The notes under the pieces are model-generated. The model was not told where the DNA came from. It did not search any database and was given only the letters and a program-made list of their open reading frames with translations. Below, piece by piece: positions 1-11,478 of a stretch of 64,000 nt of DNA; the stretch's first letter is position 1; every line of letters begins with the position of its first letter. This DNA is from Neoscytalidium dimidiatum (lineage: Eukaryota; Ascomycota; Dothideomycetes; Botryosphaeriales; Botryosphaeriaceae): positions 744,001 through 808,000 of the forward strand of contig CM074698.1 of the NCBI GenBank assembly GCA_037367355.1. Reading direction: 5' to 3'. The translations under genes were made by a program, and so were the position numbers.

Positions 1-274
1 TGTCTGTGCCAACCGCCCAAGGCCTTTTTACACGCGCTGTCTCCCCGCCTCTCCACCCTTCCCTTTCGCCTTCTCACCGAGCCTTCGTTCTGCACACTCG
101 TTCAACGTCTCTCCGAGACACTTACTCTCCTTACTTCCAGTCGCTCATTCTGGGAATCGCCGGCTACCGCAGAATTGACTTCTGCTCGCGACCATCACCG
201 TCCAATCACGACTCCTGAACGCTCAGTCCCCTCCAGCAGTCAATCGTCCGCCTAGCGCAGCACAGCACATCGAA

Positions 275-1561
275 ATGCAGCTCACCGGTGCCCTTTCCCT
301 GGCTTTCGCCGCCGCCGCCGCCGCCTCGGCGCACGCTCCCTACCAGTTCGAGCGCAGGCAGTACAGCAACAGCTCTGCTTCTGTTGAAGCTGCCGCCGTC
401 ACTCCCACCGAGTTCACCACCTCGACCGTGTACGCCACCCAGCTGTACACCGTCACCTCCTGCGCCCCGGAGGTCACCAACTGCCCGGCCGACTCCACCA
501 AGGTCGTCACCAGCGTCATCGCCATCAGCACCACCGTGTGCCCTGTGACCGCTACCGAGACCCCCGCCGGCACCCCCTCTCCCGCCCTCTCCTCCACCGT
601 CGATGGCGGCGCTGAGGCTCCCTACCCCACTCCCGCCGCCTCCGCCCCCGTCTCCGCCGAGTCCGTTCCTCTCGGCACTGGCTACTCGGCCGCTCCCAGC
701 CCGTCCAGCGATGTCCAGGCTGAGACCGCTCCCGCCGGCCAGACCCCCACCGTCGTCACCAAGACCAGCGACACCACTCTGACCTACACCCTGGGCACTG
801 GCTCTTCGACCACCGTTGTCACCACCACCATCAAGCACACCAGCACCGAGACTCTGTACTCGGTAAGCTTAATCTGTTTCGTTTCGAACTTTATGCGCAT
901 GAGCTAACTCAATCCCCAGACCATCTACGCCACGAAGTCGACCCCGGCTCCCGCTGGCTCTGGTTCTGGTGCCGAGCCCACCACCACCATCTCCTCCACC
1001 TCGACCACCACCAAGGTCATGACCGTCTACCCCGTCTCTGGCACCCCTGGTGCTTCCGGCGATGTTTCCGCCGAGACCGCTGCCGAGTCTGGCAGCTGCG
1101 CTCCTAAGACCGTCACCGTTACCCAGTCTGCCGAGACCGTCACCGTGGTACGTATTCAGGCGCATCCGTGAAATTAGAGCATCCAGCTAACTTTGCAGAC
1201 CGTCACCCCCTCTGCTGACGTGCAGGACGCCGCCGCCACCCCGTCGGACGTCCCGCTGACCACCAGCACCGTCTACACCACCTTGGTGTCCACCTCCACC
1301 TCGGCTGGCATTGAGCACGTCGTCACCAAGACCGTCGCTCTGTACACCACCGTGTGCCCCGTCTCGGCCACCGCCACCCCGAGCGGCCACTCCGTCGCTC
1401 CCCTCCAGTCCAGCTACAGCGCCTACTACCCGACCCCGTCCCAGGACGTTGACGCTGCCGCTGTCTCCAGCACTCCTTGCGCCAGCACCGGCTTCATCAC
1501 CGTTTCCAAGGCCGGCGCCGCTGCCCCCAGCGGCTACCGCTTCCCCGCCAAGAAGTACTAA
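275..1561 (+). CDS. Secreted Thr/Ser-rich cell-wall-type protein, three exons
   Basis: Three exons join in phase: 275-862, 920-1147 and 1199-1561, giving about 392 residues. Both introns are GT-AG. The first ~20 residues are a signal peptide (short polar start, then a long Ala-rich core). The rest is dominated by Thr, Ser, Val, Pro and Ala. A module of the form TTSTVY...TVTSC...CP...VVTS...STTVCPV lies in exon 1 (about residues 47-90). A shorter version, TTSTVYTT...[17 protein letters not shown], lies in exon 3. Such Thr-rich modules are common in extracellular wall or adhesin-like proteins of filamentous fungi. The C-terminus is basic and polar (ends AKKY), so there is no GPI-anchor tail; the protein is probably secreted or trapped in the wall. 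A pyrimidine-rich leader (about 20-240) precedes the ATG, as in many strongly expressed fungal genes. The exact function is unknown. Confidence 0.8.
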
Positions 1562-4500
1562 GCGTGCTTCGTATGTGACGGCTGCCAGATTTGTGCATGT
1601 ATGAAGATAGCGGTACATATCTCAAAAAGGCGCTGGACCGTTTGGATTTTCTTTTCAAATCAGGAGAGGGGAAGGCTTAGGAGTCTCAACCATTTTTGAG
1701 CGATTTGTTTTTTGATTTACTTTTACATCTAATCGCTGGTCGGTGTGCATCTGGACCGTGGCTCAGTGAGCCCGACCGATTTTTCCTTTCTTCACGCTAC
1801 GTCCTGTCAAGCTATTGGTAAAACAACACTCGATAGAATACCAGGGATATGCCCCAACATTTTCAAATTTTCGATTCTTATAAGACTCCCGAGTTCCTTT
1901 CTCCTGGTTTGAGGGATGAGAAAAAAGGAGGGGATGGTGCGTTCTCGTCTTCAGTCTGGCTTTTCGTTTTCCTTGTACACTGATACCTTCTTGTGCGCCT
2001 CTGCGTGCCCCTTTTTTTGTGCTTTTCCTTTTGTCTTCTTGTCATGAGTCACGGAGAAAGTAGCCGGGGAGGTCTCACAACCATCCGCTGAGCAACTGAG
2101 CATCTTGCGCTTTTCCTTTTCGCCTCGCAGTAGCATCGCATAGGTCGTTGGGGAGCTCGTCAAGGTCGTTTCTTTTTCTTTATTTTTCTATGTCCTGGTA
2201 ACTGGCTTACATTCAAATACCCTCCTGCACAAGGTCAACGCACACTAACCGCACACATCTTTTTCCTTTTTTTACCCTCTCATCTCTACGTCTGGGACTG
2301 GTTTCCTCGGAGGAAAGAACGGAGGAAGGAGGAAAGAGGAGGTTCAGAAGGGGGGAGTAGTTTGGAGAACAGAGGACAACTAGTATAGCAGAAAGAAAGA
2401 GAAAAAAGAACGTCTTCGACGGGTTTCCCGGATCTCAAAACGAGTGTGCGCTTACATGATGATGTGACCGGTGATGGGAGGCGAGGAGGGCGTTGTGAAG
2501 CTCTCTTTCCCGCACCGACTAGATGCCGGTTTGGGGCGCAGTCAACGCCTCTTGCTTTCTTCGCGCCTTCTTCTAGTCCGACCGTACCTGTATGGGATGT
2601 CTGTCTTGTCCGTCCATCTGCTCCGCACCGTCCCGCTGTCATACACAACGTCTCGTATCGCATGGTTACCCGACAGGCCGTTGAGGCTCAAACTCAAGCA
2701 TCTCGTCTTGGCTTCGTTTGAGATCACGAAGAAGCCGCAGGTTTCGACACTTTGATTCTTTGCCCGATTCGTCGACAACCCGAGGGAAATGAAATAAAAA
2801 CGCATTGTGAGACGCCGTTTTCTTCGTCAGTTCGGTTTTTTGTTTTTTTTTCCTGCTTCCCTTGCGCTTTGAAGCACGTGTGGTTCATGCGCATGAAGTA
2901 GCTGAGCCACCACCACGACCGCGGTTCCGGGCGCAGGTAAAACTCGTAGCGTTGGGGAGTCGTTCGTGATCTGCGCTGGGGGTTTGGTGTGTGCGGTTGG
3001 AAGCGGTCGAGCTCCTGCGCTGTCTGTCGTTCGCTCACCCACCCGGCAATGATGCCGTGCGCGCACGGCGGCTGGACGACGAGAGCCTCCACAACCACCA
3101 CCCGAGCGAGCAAAAAGAGGGCGTCTATGAATAGTGCGGTGGGGGGGCGGCAACGCCGGCGTGTTTGAGCGTCGTGGCCGGAGAAAGGATCATTCGCGTT
3201 GGCGGCGCGCGAGCGGGCTGTTGGCGCCATATATCTGGCCGACGGATCAAAGCCACCGTCACTACTGCCACCTTGGTGCCTCAGGCATTCATCCATCCCG
3301 CCATCCACCGTCTCTGACATGTCGCTGCCCGCGCGTGGCTCGATTGGCGTACCAGACGAGAGGAAGCTCTGTGTTTTTTTTTTTCTTTCTCGCTCAGCTG
3401 TTGAACACGGGCGCAAAGATTTTTTTTTCCCCCTCCTTTATCCCGCCTAGCTGCACGCGCTACTCCTTGCAGCCTGCGAGCGGAGCACCGGCGTCGCAGG
3501 TGAATGAAATGAAACAAGGTCTTTCCCGCATCCGAGCGCGGCGCGGCGCACGCAGGTGATGGTTGGGATGGGTGACGGAGGTGTGGCCGGGTGTTCCTTG
3601 CGTGGCAGGATAGGCCTGGCAGGGTGCGTGTGGCTGACCAGAGAGGTCTGTGCCTGGGGCTGGGGGTGTGGGCCGGGGATGAGGCTGGTGGAAGGCTTAT
3701 TTTTGGGGCGGGAGGCAAACGTGTTTCAACTGCGTGTAGGAAGGCCGCTCTTTCTATCCGTTTGCTTTTCGGTCTCGGAAGAATTTGCTCTGGTGGTGTT
3801 GGCATGCGCGTTAGTCGTTGCTGCGTTGAGTGACGATGATTGCGGAGATGGGCAAGACGGCAGCCAAAGAGATGGCGTTGAGTCGTTTTGAGGCTGAATC
3901 CGTGAGTTTGTTTGCCGTGCTGGAGCAACTGATTGGATGATCGCGTCTCTCCCGGGCCTGCGACAACAGTCGTCTACACTGCTGAGTAGACCCGTGTTCC
4001 TTTTTCTTGGTGCCTTGAATTTGTTATATTTGGAGTTATGCAGATTCTGTTCTGTCCATATGATGGTTACGCTTCACAGATGATCTCCTTGAAGAATTGG
4101 ATTAGCCGCGTCTCCTCAACTTGTTTTCTCCTCTCACCTTACTTCACTGGTGCTTGTTGGAGCTCGCTCCGGCATCACGAATTTCCTATCCATGCATGGT
4201 TTCCCAAGTCAAACTACTTTTCAGTGCTCCGTTGCTGCAGTAGTTTATTTGAGTATCCCAGGAATCGTACAAAGCCACTATTTTTTTTTTTTTTGATAAA
4301 CCCCATCATCCAGAGACCTTGATGAGCGTTATTCGCATCATTTAGTGAGTATAAGTCTATCCCGTAGTGTTCAGAATAGGTTGACAAGCACAAGGGAACG
4401 ATCTTGGTGGTTGGCATCACCGTGTAATAGAACTACCATGACTGGTTCAACGAGCCTGTAGGCGTGCATGCGGCTTCAGTTTAATTATTAGCAACTCAAC

Positions 4501-6365
4501 ATACTCTCTAAACATGTTCGTTTCTTCTATGCGTCTTGCTACAACTGTGTTGTACACAAATATCCTTTTTTTTTCTCACCTATCCTGCGGTGAAGTGTGA
4601 GGCGGCGCGACTTCTCTGCCAATGAATGATAGATAAAAATTTTGTTGAAAACCTCCGTGCAGATAAATAGATATACATGCTCTGAGATGTCGGTACATAA
4701 ACGGCAGCTACTCTACCCATATGGTATCTCTCCGCGATGCCTAGGAGGTTTTAGGGCACTGCGCTCTTAAATTATCCACAGCGAGCCTCATTCTTACTTT
4801 TCCATGTTCGTCAAGATATTGGCAGTCTGAGGTATGAGGACAACATGAATGACACTTGTGTCGGGTTTTGTGGGCGGATCCAGCACCATATCTTATCCCG
4901 ATAATCTTCCACAAACAGCTAACTATGCTAACAAATAATCACGATGTTCGATGGTAGCCATCAGTTCGTACAAATGGATTTTCTCACCGTTGACTCGACT
5001 AGCGGTCCTGTGAGCTAGACTCTGCGTATTCCGCCTTGTTTAACTCACTCGTCCAAAACTGTGAGGTAGTTAGATCGCATCTGTAGCCGGCAAATATAAA
5101 TAAAAAGTTTTAGTAGACCGCTTCTCAAGCATGATATTATGCAGACGGAAAGAGATCGAGCAGAACCTGACGTAGCTAAGAGCGGACTGAACCCCGAGAC
5201 TGCTGTCTTTGGGTCATGTCGCTTGATGCTGGAGGTAAGACAGGCCCACCGCCAGAGCGGAATTAGCAACCTGTAAGGTCCGACTGAGCCCACTCGTTCC
5301 TGTCGTAAAAATGGCTGTTTCTCCACGTTTCCGACCCCTGAAGCACTATAAGCATATAATACCATGGGTACAACCATTATCCATGTGTTCAGCACTGTTT
5401 CATCAGGCAGCAATTCGTCAAATCCTCTGACCAGCCAACACATATCAGTCACTAAGTATATGCATCTGTTACATTTATTCCGAAATAGGCACTCATTCAC
5501 ATGTTCCGCTTTTTATAAAGGTATTGGTGTCAACGAAGCCGCAAATCAAAGGCCTTTACGCGCGAATGAAAGCCAGCAATCCAAAAACAAAGAAACAAAA
5601 CATACTGGTTGAAATTTAAGACTTACACAATGACTCATGGATGGGGCTTCACTGGAAAGCTTTGCTAGTTGGTCGGATTGAATGATGAACGTGTGACTAC
5701 AGATACCTAAATGGCGCTAAATTACCGATGTGGACTTTAGATGAAGCTGAATGTCGTAAGTTAGTATTAAAATCTACTACTAAGATGATACATCTAGAAC
5801 AGGACTCTTTTAACGATGCGTGCTATGGCTTAGAAGCAGAGCTGGATTTTTAATAAGTGTTCGAGTGCGAGAGGTTGGCATAGGTAACTTTGACACTAAC
5901 CTGATTTAGCGTGGAGCCCTTGCAATTCGTCCCGCCCACCACGCTCAATATCTACGGAGGATAAACCTTTGGAGATCCCTGTCTGCTCCGGCCAAGCAAG
6001 TGCCAAGAACTTGACGAACATGTCCAGCTCAGTGTTGCTGAGTTCAATGTGAAGGACGGCATGTAGCTCATCATGGAGGTACTGGGTGGCGTACGACCGT
6101 GCCCCTGTGCTGCCTATTTATAGGAACAAATGTTGGTGGCTGCCTGCCGCTTAGCGCACGCTATGTGGACGTTACTCCTTCAGACTTGGCACACCGTACG
6201 CTCCTCATATCTTCAGCTCTGAAGAAGCCTTTTGCACATTCTCTCATCTCAACATCCGTACCCGTGCTCCGCTGGGTTCACCAGCATATAGGTTCAGCAA
6301 AATCGAAGGCGAACTCGCTCAACGCTTCGGATGCCATTTTCGATGTCTAAAAGTTATTGCGGAAG
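1562..6365. other. Gene-poor intergenic block
   Basis: No convincing gene seen in 4.8 kb. The first ~700 bases are T-rich and probably include the 3' UTR of the upstream secreted protein. Bases 2300-3950 are mixed in composition, with overlapping open frames on both strands that lack domain-like sequence. From about 3950 to 6350 the DNA becomes clearly AT-richer, with many stops in all frames. The last ~250 bases, which include a TATTTATA-like run near 6114, are probably the BTB gene promoter. Confidence 0.5.
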
Positions 6366-7660
6366 ATGGCTTCTCTCAGTTCTGAGTGAGCTGGGTCTCT
6401 AACACTGATATGACGGGACGTGCATACTGAATCCTCATCAGGCTGTTCGGCTCTTCCATCATTGTCGAAGTCGGCACTCCTCCTACCGAATTCAGCATCA
6501 ACGAGGCTCTTCTCGTCACGAACAGTGGCTTTTTCAAAGGCGCCATGAGTGGTAGCTTCCTCGAGTCCAAAACCCGGACAGTCCCCTTACACGACGATGA
6601 CCCGGAAATCTTCGAGCTTCTCGTGAACTGGCTCCACACAGGCAACCTCAAGGACCACGAAATCGCTCCCACGGGCCATGAAGCCGCAACAGAAGAAGAG
6701 CAAGCAGCCGACCCCGGCCCGGCCTCCAAACCACCCAACCCGGCCACCACCCTCCCTCAACACATCCACCAGCTCTGCCGCCTCTGGATCCTCGCCGACA
6801 AACTGCAAGTCCCCGCCCTTCAAAACGCCACCACCGCCGCCCTCATCTCCGCTGCGACATGCTCATCCTGCCCGCCCGCGCCGCTCCCCGCCCCCGCAAC
6901 CCTCGAGCTCGTCGCCGCCAACACCCTCCCCACCAGCCCCCTCCGCGCCCTCGCCATCGACATGGCCCTCCTGACCGGCGCCGCCCACGGCCTCGCCACC
7001 GCCGTCTCGCTCGACGACGACGACGACGACGCCACCGCCGCCGCCCTCTCCCCCGCCCTCGTCCGCGCCCTCGCCGCCCGCGCCCTCGCCTTCTGGGCCC
7101 AGGAGACCGCCTGCAGCCCGCTGGCCAAGCGCGCGCACCTCGCGCGCGCGCACGCGTGCTACGCCGTCGGGCCCATCGGCGGCGCGGCGAGGGAGGCGCT
7201 CGCGCTGCCGTGCGCGCACGTCGCGCGGCTGCGGGCGCGGGAGGAGGGCGGGCGGGATCGTGGCGGCGGCCCGGCGGCGATGCGGCCGTGCGCGCACGAG
7301 CGGGCGGCGGCGCCGGGCCCGCATCTGCCGTGCAGGGGCGCGCGGGTGCGGATGGAGGCGCGGCGGGACGCGGTTCTCGTGGCGGAGTGCGCGGACGGGC
7401 GCGGCGGGTGGCGCGAGGCGCGGTTCAACCTGGACGATGCGGTTATGAACAGCAACGGGGAGTTCGTGTGGGTGCCGCTGGGGGCGGTGGGGTACTTGAG
7501 CACGAACTCGAGGGAGTTGGAGGTTGTGGTGGAGGGTGGGGAGGTGGTGCTCGTGGGGTTGTTGACCCGGTTTGATGGGCTGAGGCAGAGGAGGAGGCTG
7601 GTGTTGTCGGAGAGGATTATTAATGTGGGTGGGGAGTTGAGGTATATTGGTTGTGCATAG
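6366..7660 (+). CDS. BTB/POZ domain protein with a 20-nt first exon
   Basis: The single long reading frame has an in-frame ATG at 6545, but clear BTB sequence lies upstream of it (SSIIVEVGTPPTEFSINEAL), so that ATG is not the start. A good model is exon 1 at 6366-6385 (MASLSSE), a 56-nt intron (GTGAGC donor, CTAAC branch point, CAG acceptor) and exon 2 at 6442-7660, giving 412 residues. The BTB fold covers about residues 8-135: strands around IIVEVG, LVTNSGFFKGAMSGSF, then FELLVNWLHTGNL and the LCRLWILADKLQVPALQN helices. A Pro/Ala/Glu-rich insertion splits it. The C-terminal half has no domain I recognise. Fungal BTB proteins of this type are often orphan or CUL3-adaptor-like; no partner is visible here. 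Composition flips from C-rich to G-rich on the coding strand near 7140. Confidence 0.8.
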
Positions 7661-7860
7661 GAGAGAGTTATGAGTGATTCTCGATTCATATAGAATGGTG
7701 GAATGGCTCATTTGTCTCAGAAAACTGTCTAGTATGCGCATGCGGAGGAATAGCACTTCCAAGAAATGGTGAGCCGGCGTCAAAATTAGTGTAGATTGTG
7801 AGGTGAGAATAGACCGTAGGACTACTATTCTAAGAGAGGAGGGGAGAGGGAGGGGGCTGT

Positions 7861-8386
7861 GAGGTTGGCATCGTGTGGGTGGATGCGCATGCGGGTGTAA
7901 ATATGCCAGCGACGTCCGAGAGCGGGAATATCCATGGAATGCCGGTGGCATTTTTGACGTGGTTGGCAAAGAGGGAGAGGAGCATCGGGTCAGTGTAGGG
8001 AGACTTGAGTACATTGGGTCGAGGGACTTGGATGAGGCAGAGAAGAGGGCAATCAAAGAAAATGTGATCAAGGCGTTTACGATGCGAGATGCTAAGAGGT
8101 GAGCCGAGTCCAGTTTGCTCGAGAGCGTTTGCTGATAGGAACCGTGCTCGTAAGTATGAAATCGGAGGCCATGAAAATGATGCTGAGTTGGCTAGGCCAC
8201 GACACGCCGTTCCACTTGTCGTTCGACATCGACAGCCTGGACTCCTCATTTGCTCCAAGCACTAGGCTCCCTATCCAGGAGGAACTGTCTCTACGTGAAG
8301 GAAACTTCATTGCAGAGAGTACCGCTGGAAGTGGCAACTTGGTTGGTCTTATCTTGGTTGAAATCAATCCAACTATTGATGTTAAG
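7861..8386 (+). pseudogene. Decayed arginase fragment
   Basis: Three pieces in different frames match arginase in the correct order. The first, from 7861, reads [16 protein letters not shown] then [19 protein letters not shown]. The second (about 7995-8098) reads RLEYIGSRDLDEAEKR then IKAFTMRDAK. The third (about 8150-8386) contains HLSFDIDSLDSSFAPST, a degraded glycine loop, LSLREGNFI and a VEINPT motif. The N-terminal third of an arginase (~320 aa) is missing. At least two frame changes occur, after IGSV and around 8160; one break near 8099 could be an old intron. The metal-binding DAHAD motif has become DAHAG, losing one Mn ligand, and the conserved STGTP-type loop is altered. This cannot encode an active enzyme. 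Arginase hydrolyses arginine to ornithine and urea; a functional copy is presumably elsewhere in the genome. Confidence 0.8.
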
Positions 8387-9096
8387 GTGTGTACTTCACC
8401 TATCTCCTCAAATCTTCATGCTGCTTTAACTGAAAGGGAGTGGAGATGACTATCCGGGAAGACCACTCCGCGTTGTGTAGTGAACTTGGACATACTCTAA
8501 TCTAAGCCATGAATATCCACAAACGGGAAGGAGAATACGGATTATCCAAAAACCAATAAGGTATCGGAGATGAAACAGAACGCATTTGTTTGAAGACGTC
8601 CTGTGAGGAACGTTGGATTTCATCTTCTTCCACCAAGCAGGGCGGGAAGTACGTCACAAGGAGACAGAAGTCAAAAACTCTGAGTAAATGCAGATCTAAC
8701 GTCATGCTGACCAAGTATGTGCAGAAGCTATACTTATCATCCGTAATTGCTAAGGTCTGAGGCACGACTTCTCTTTCCGTTTCTTTTCTCACGGGTTACC
8801 TTTGACGTGTCTATGGTCATCTGTTTCGAAAAGAACTGTGTAGCACAGTCTGCACGCAATTTGTGACGGCCAATTCTCTCGAATGGAAGAAAATTACCTT
8901 GCTCACGTCACCGATCCAGGCAACTTGTAGGAGAAGAATCGGTTTGATGGGCATTCGAAGGTTATTCAGGGCAATCGGTACGGCGAAACGGATATTATTC
9001 GATGACGAATAGCAGTTGGATCCGCAGATACTTATGAATAAATTCCTGGCGATCCGGGACACAAACCTCGTTCGAAAGCTCTGGTCTCGAAAACAA
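8387..9096. other. AT-richer DNA between two gene relics
   Basis: No intact gene. On the minus strand around 8990-9095 one frame reads plausibly as protein (RPELSNEV then FIHKYLRIQLLF) and may be the shattered 3' end of the adjoining ankyrin relic. The arginase C-terminus is not recognisable beyond 8386. Confidence 0.4.
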
Positions 9097-11478
9097 TCAA
9101 TGCTGCTCACTCGTACCCTTAGGCTCCTCTTGAATTTGCTCTTCACTGTACAACTGTTTCTGGATCGAGGGCAGGAATCCAGAGATGAGTCCACGACGGA
9201 TGTTTTCGGATACAAGAAGATCAGAGCACAGTGTAGCTTGCCCTTTCACTATGACCTCGGAGGAAATGTTGGCAACCAATTGCGACACTATCCCAAATTC
9301 GTCGTCACGCTGCCCTCTTGGCAAGGCCACAAGGTTTGTACATTCCACTTCTAAGCACCGTCGATCATCAAGTCCTTGTAGATTCAGCTTCGTAATATAG
9401 AAAGGTAGTCGAAGCGTAACAAGTTTGGTGAAGCTTCGGGATTCAAGCGCTTGATTCTGCAGCAGAACGCTGCATCCCCATTGACAGTAATGTCTTTTGA
9501 GTTGCATCTTGGGGATTTGTTCTCTGAAACCGAATTTGTGTTATCTTATGTGGTATTTTCTGTATGAATCTTGATCTGGCTCCTCCCGAAAGCTTGATGT
9601 TCGTGAAACTGAACTTTGGTACAAAGGTCTGGCCTTCAACAGCGCCGAGCACTTGGGAGGATTCTGGAGAATCAAGACCACCAATAATGTATCGAGCTTG
9701 TCCACTTGCAATGATATCTTCTGTACGTATTTCACCATCTGCGTGCTTCAACTCCAACTGGCTGCGGACTCGATGTGGGATGCGTGCCCCTTTTTCAGTA
9801 AGGAAGTTGACAACATCTTGTTGTTCATCCTGGATCGCGAAGCACAAATTGTTCCTTCCCTGTCCGTCTATAGTCCAGAAACTGGTTTATACATCAAGGA
9901 GGGCGGCCAGGATTTTCTTTCTTTCCTCGGACTGAGGCATCTTTGTCCTGAATCGGGGAGCTTCGTCACTTGCGTCTTCTAAGATCAGAATGTTGCCGAG
10001 AAAGACCTTGGAATTCTCTGAAATTTCCATGTTCCTGAAGATAACAGAACTGAAGATCGGCATCTTTAAAGCCCACATCAATGGCGTGAAACCATTTCTG
10101 TCCTGAGTGTTTGGCTCAGCATCCTTGTTATGGCAGGCACGCTTAGCGCGGCGCTAGCGCCGCTGGGTAGTTTAGCTCCTCCGCTCTTCAGAGACGGAAC
10201 AGACAACAACAACGAATACAAATGCATACGAGGTTTTGCTCCAACAATCCTTGTCGAGAATCCATCGTACAGTCTCTAAATTGCCATTTTCTGCCACTAG
10301 GGAAAGCGCAGTCCTTCCGATGAAATCGTGCGCATCAATATTTGCCGTTCTATCAACCATCAACTTGACATTCTCTTCACACTCTGCCCCAACAGGCCTC
10401 TCCTGAGGTTGAGCTGAGTATCTTCGAATCGCAACCTGGCCGTATTTTGCTTTTTCGTTTCCAGTAATCTTGATGCCTCGGAATTGTATGGTCATCCGCG
10501 GCGCTCTCAGCACCCGAAGTAATAGGATAATCACAGTCTTTTCCGAAAAATTGACGTTCGCGTTTGCCGCAAATAGCAATCTGACATAGGCCCATCTGTG
10601 GATTTTAGCAGCTCTGCACAAGGCTGGCATGCCCTGATTGTCTGGTGATTTCATGTTTCCCGTCTTGTCAATAAGAAGCTGAATGATCTCCTGGGCAGAA
10701 CGTCTCGGGGCCGACGGGCGGGCAAATTTCTATTGAGACACGTCAACGGCGTCGTCTTCTGAAGTTGTGACCTTCCCATGAGACGAAATTCCGCCGATAT
10801 CAATCTTTTCTCCATAGTTCTTAAATGAATGGATTGACTCGGCTATACGTCCCATCGTTCTATGGAGGTGTGTGTCTCTATTGGAGTCGACCGCATCAAC
10901 TTTAGCATCTCCTTCTATGAGCTGCTTGACAACATGCACGTGCTCTCCTGAGGCTGCCTACCTTAGTGGTGTCTATCTATGTTGATTGCAACTTTCAATA
11001 TTTGCCCCTAATCGGAGCAGTATGTCCACAGCATCTTTGTTTCCAGATGTGGCGGCCATTGACAGCAGTGTCGTTCTTGGAAGATTGTCGGTTCGGATTT
11101 CCGTCTCAATGTTGGCTCCGCTTTCAAGAAAAAGATCAATGAAAGCACCCCGGCATCGGTGAGTAGTTTCCGCTGCTAGCTTGAGCCAAAGATCCCGAAT
11201 AGTAGGATTTTCGCGGAGAAGAAAGCCTCTCCACGGAAACCGTTTCATCACAAGCCCCTTAGAATTTGCAGCGTGCATATGCATCTCTTTCTTCGCGTAC
11301 TGAAAGAGGACGTTGGACGAAGAATGGGACTTGCAAAACTGCCCCGTTTGAACAGTGTCTCCCAGCCAAATGCTCTTGAAGCAGATCTGAAACAACTGAA
11401 AATTCACTGGAGGGTTGACGTGGTAGTAAAGCCTCGTCAACTTTCGTACACCGCAGTAAGCTACAGCATGTATAAGCA
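9097..11478 (-). pseudogene. Decayed ankyrin-repeat gene
   Basis: Reading down the minus strand, one frame stays ankyrin-like from about 11478 to 9443. Recognisable repeat pieces include FLESGANIETE, DILLRLGANIES, GEHVHVVKQLIEGDAKVDA, EIIQLLIDKTGN, YVRLLFAANANVN, GRTALSLVAENGN and NTQDRNGFTPLMWAL. This frame is broken by TAG at 10973-10975, TAG at 10958-10960, TAG at 10730-10732, a short stop-containing stretch near 10140-10235 (possibly an old intron) and TAA at 9887-9889. The 10958 stop sits in a TPLR*AA context where ankyrin repeats usually have His or Trp. A further non-repeat stretch (9097-9507) continues in another frame and may be the C-terminal domain. Fungal ankyrin arrays of this sort often belong to NACHT/STAND-like receptors, but no NTPase domain is visible here. 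The gene looks dead; a many-exon functional gene is a less likely alternative. Confidence 0.6.

Noticed and set aside
2724..3416. 230-codon minus-strand frame in the first intergenic block
   Set aside because: No domain-like or hydrophobic pattern, overlapping frames on both strands, no splice-linked extension.
5045..5500. 151-codon minus-strand frame in AT-rich DNA
   Set aside because: No motif or signal and surrounded by stop-dense DNA; probably chance.
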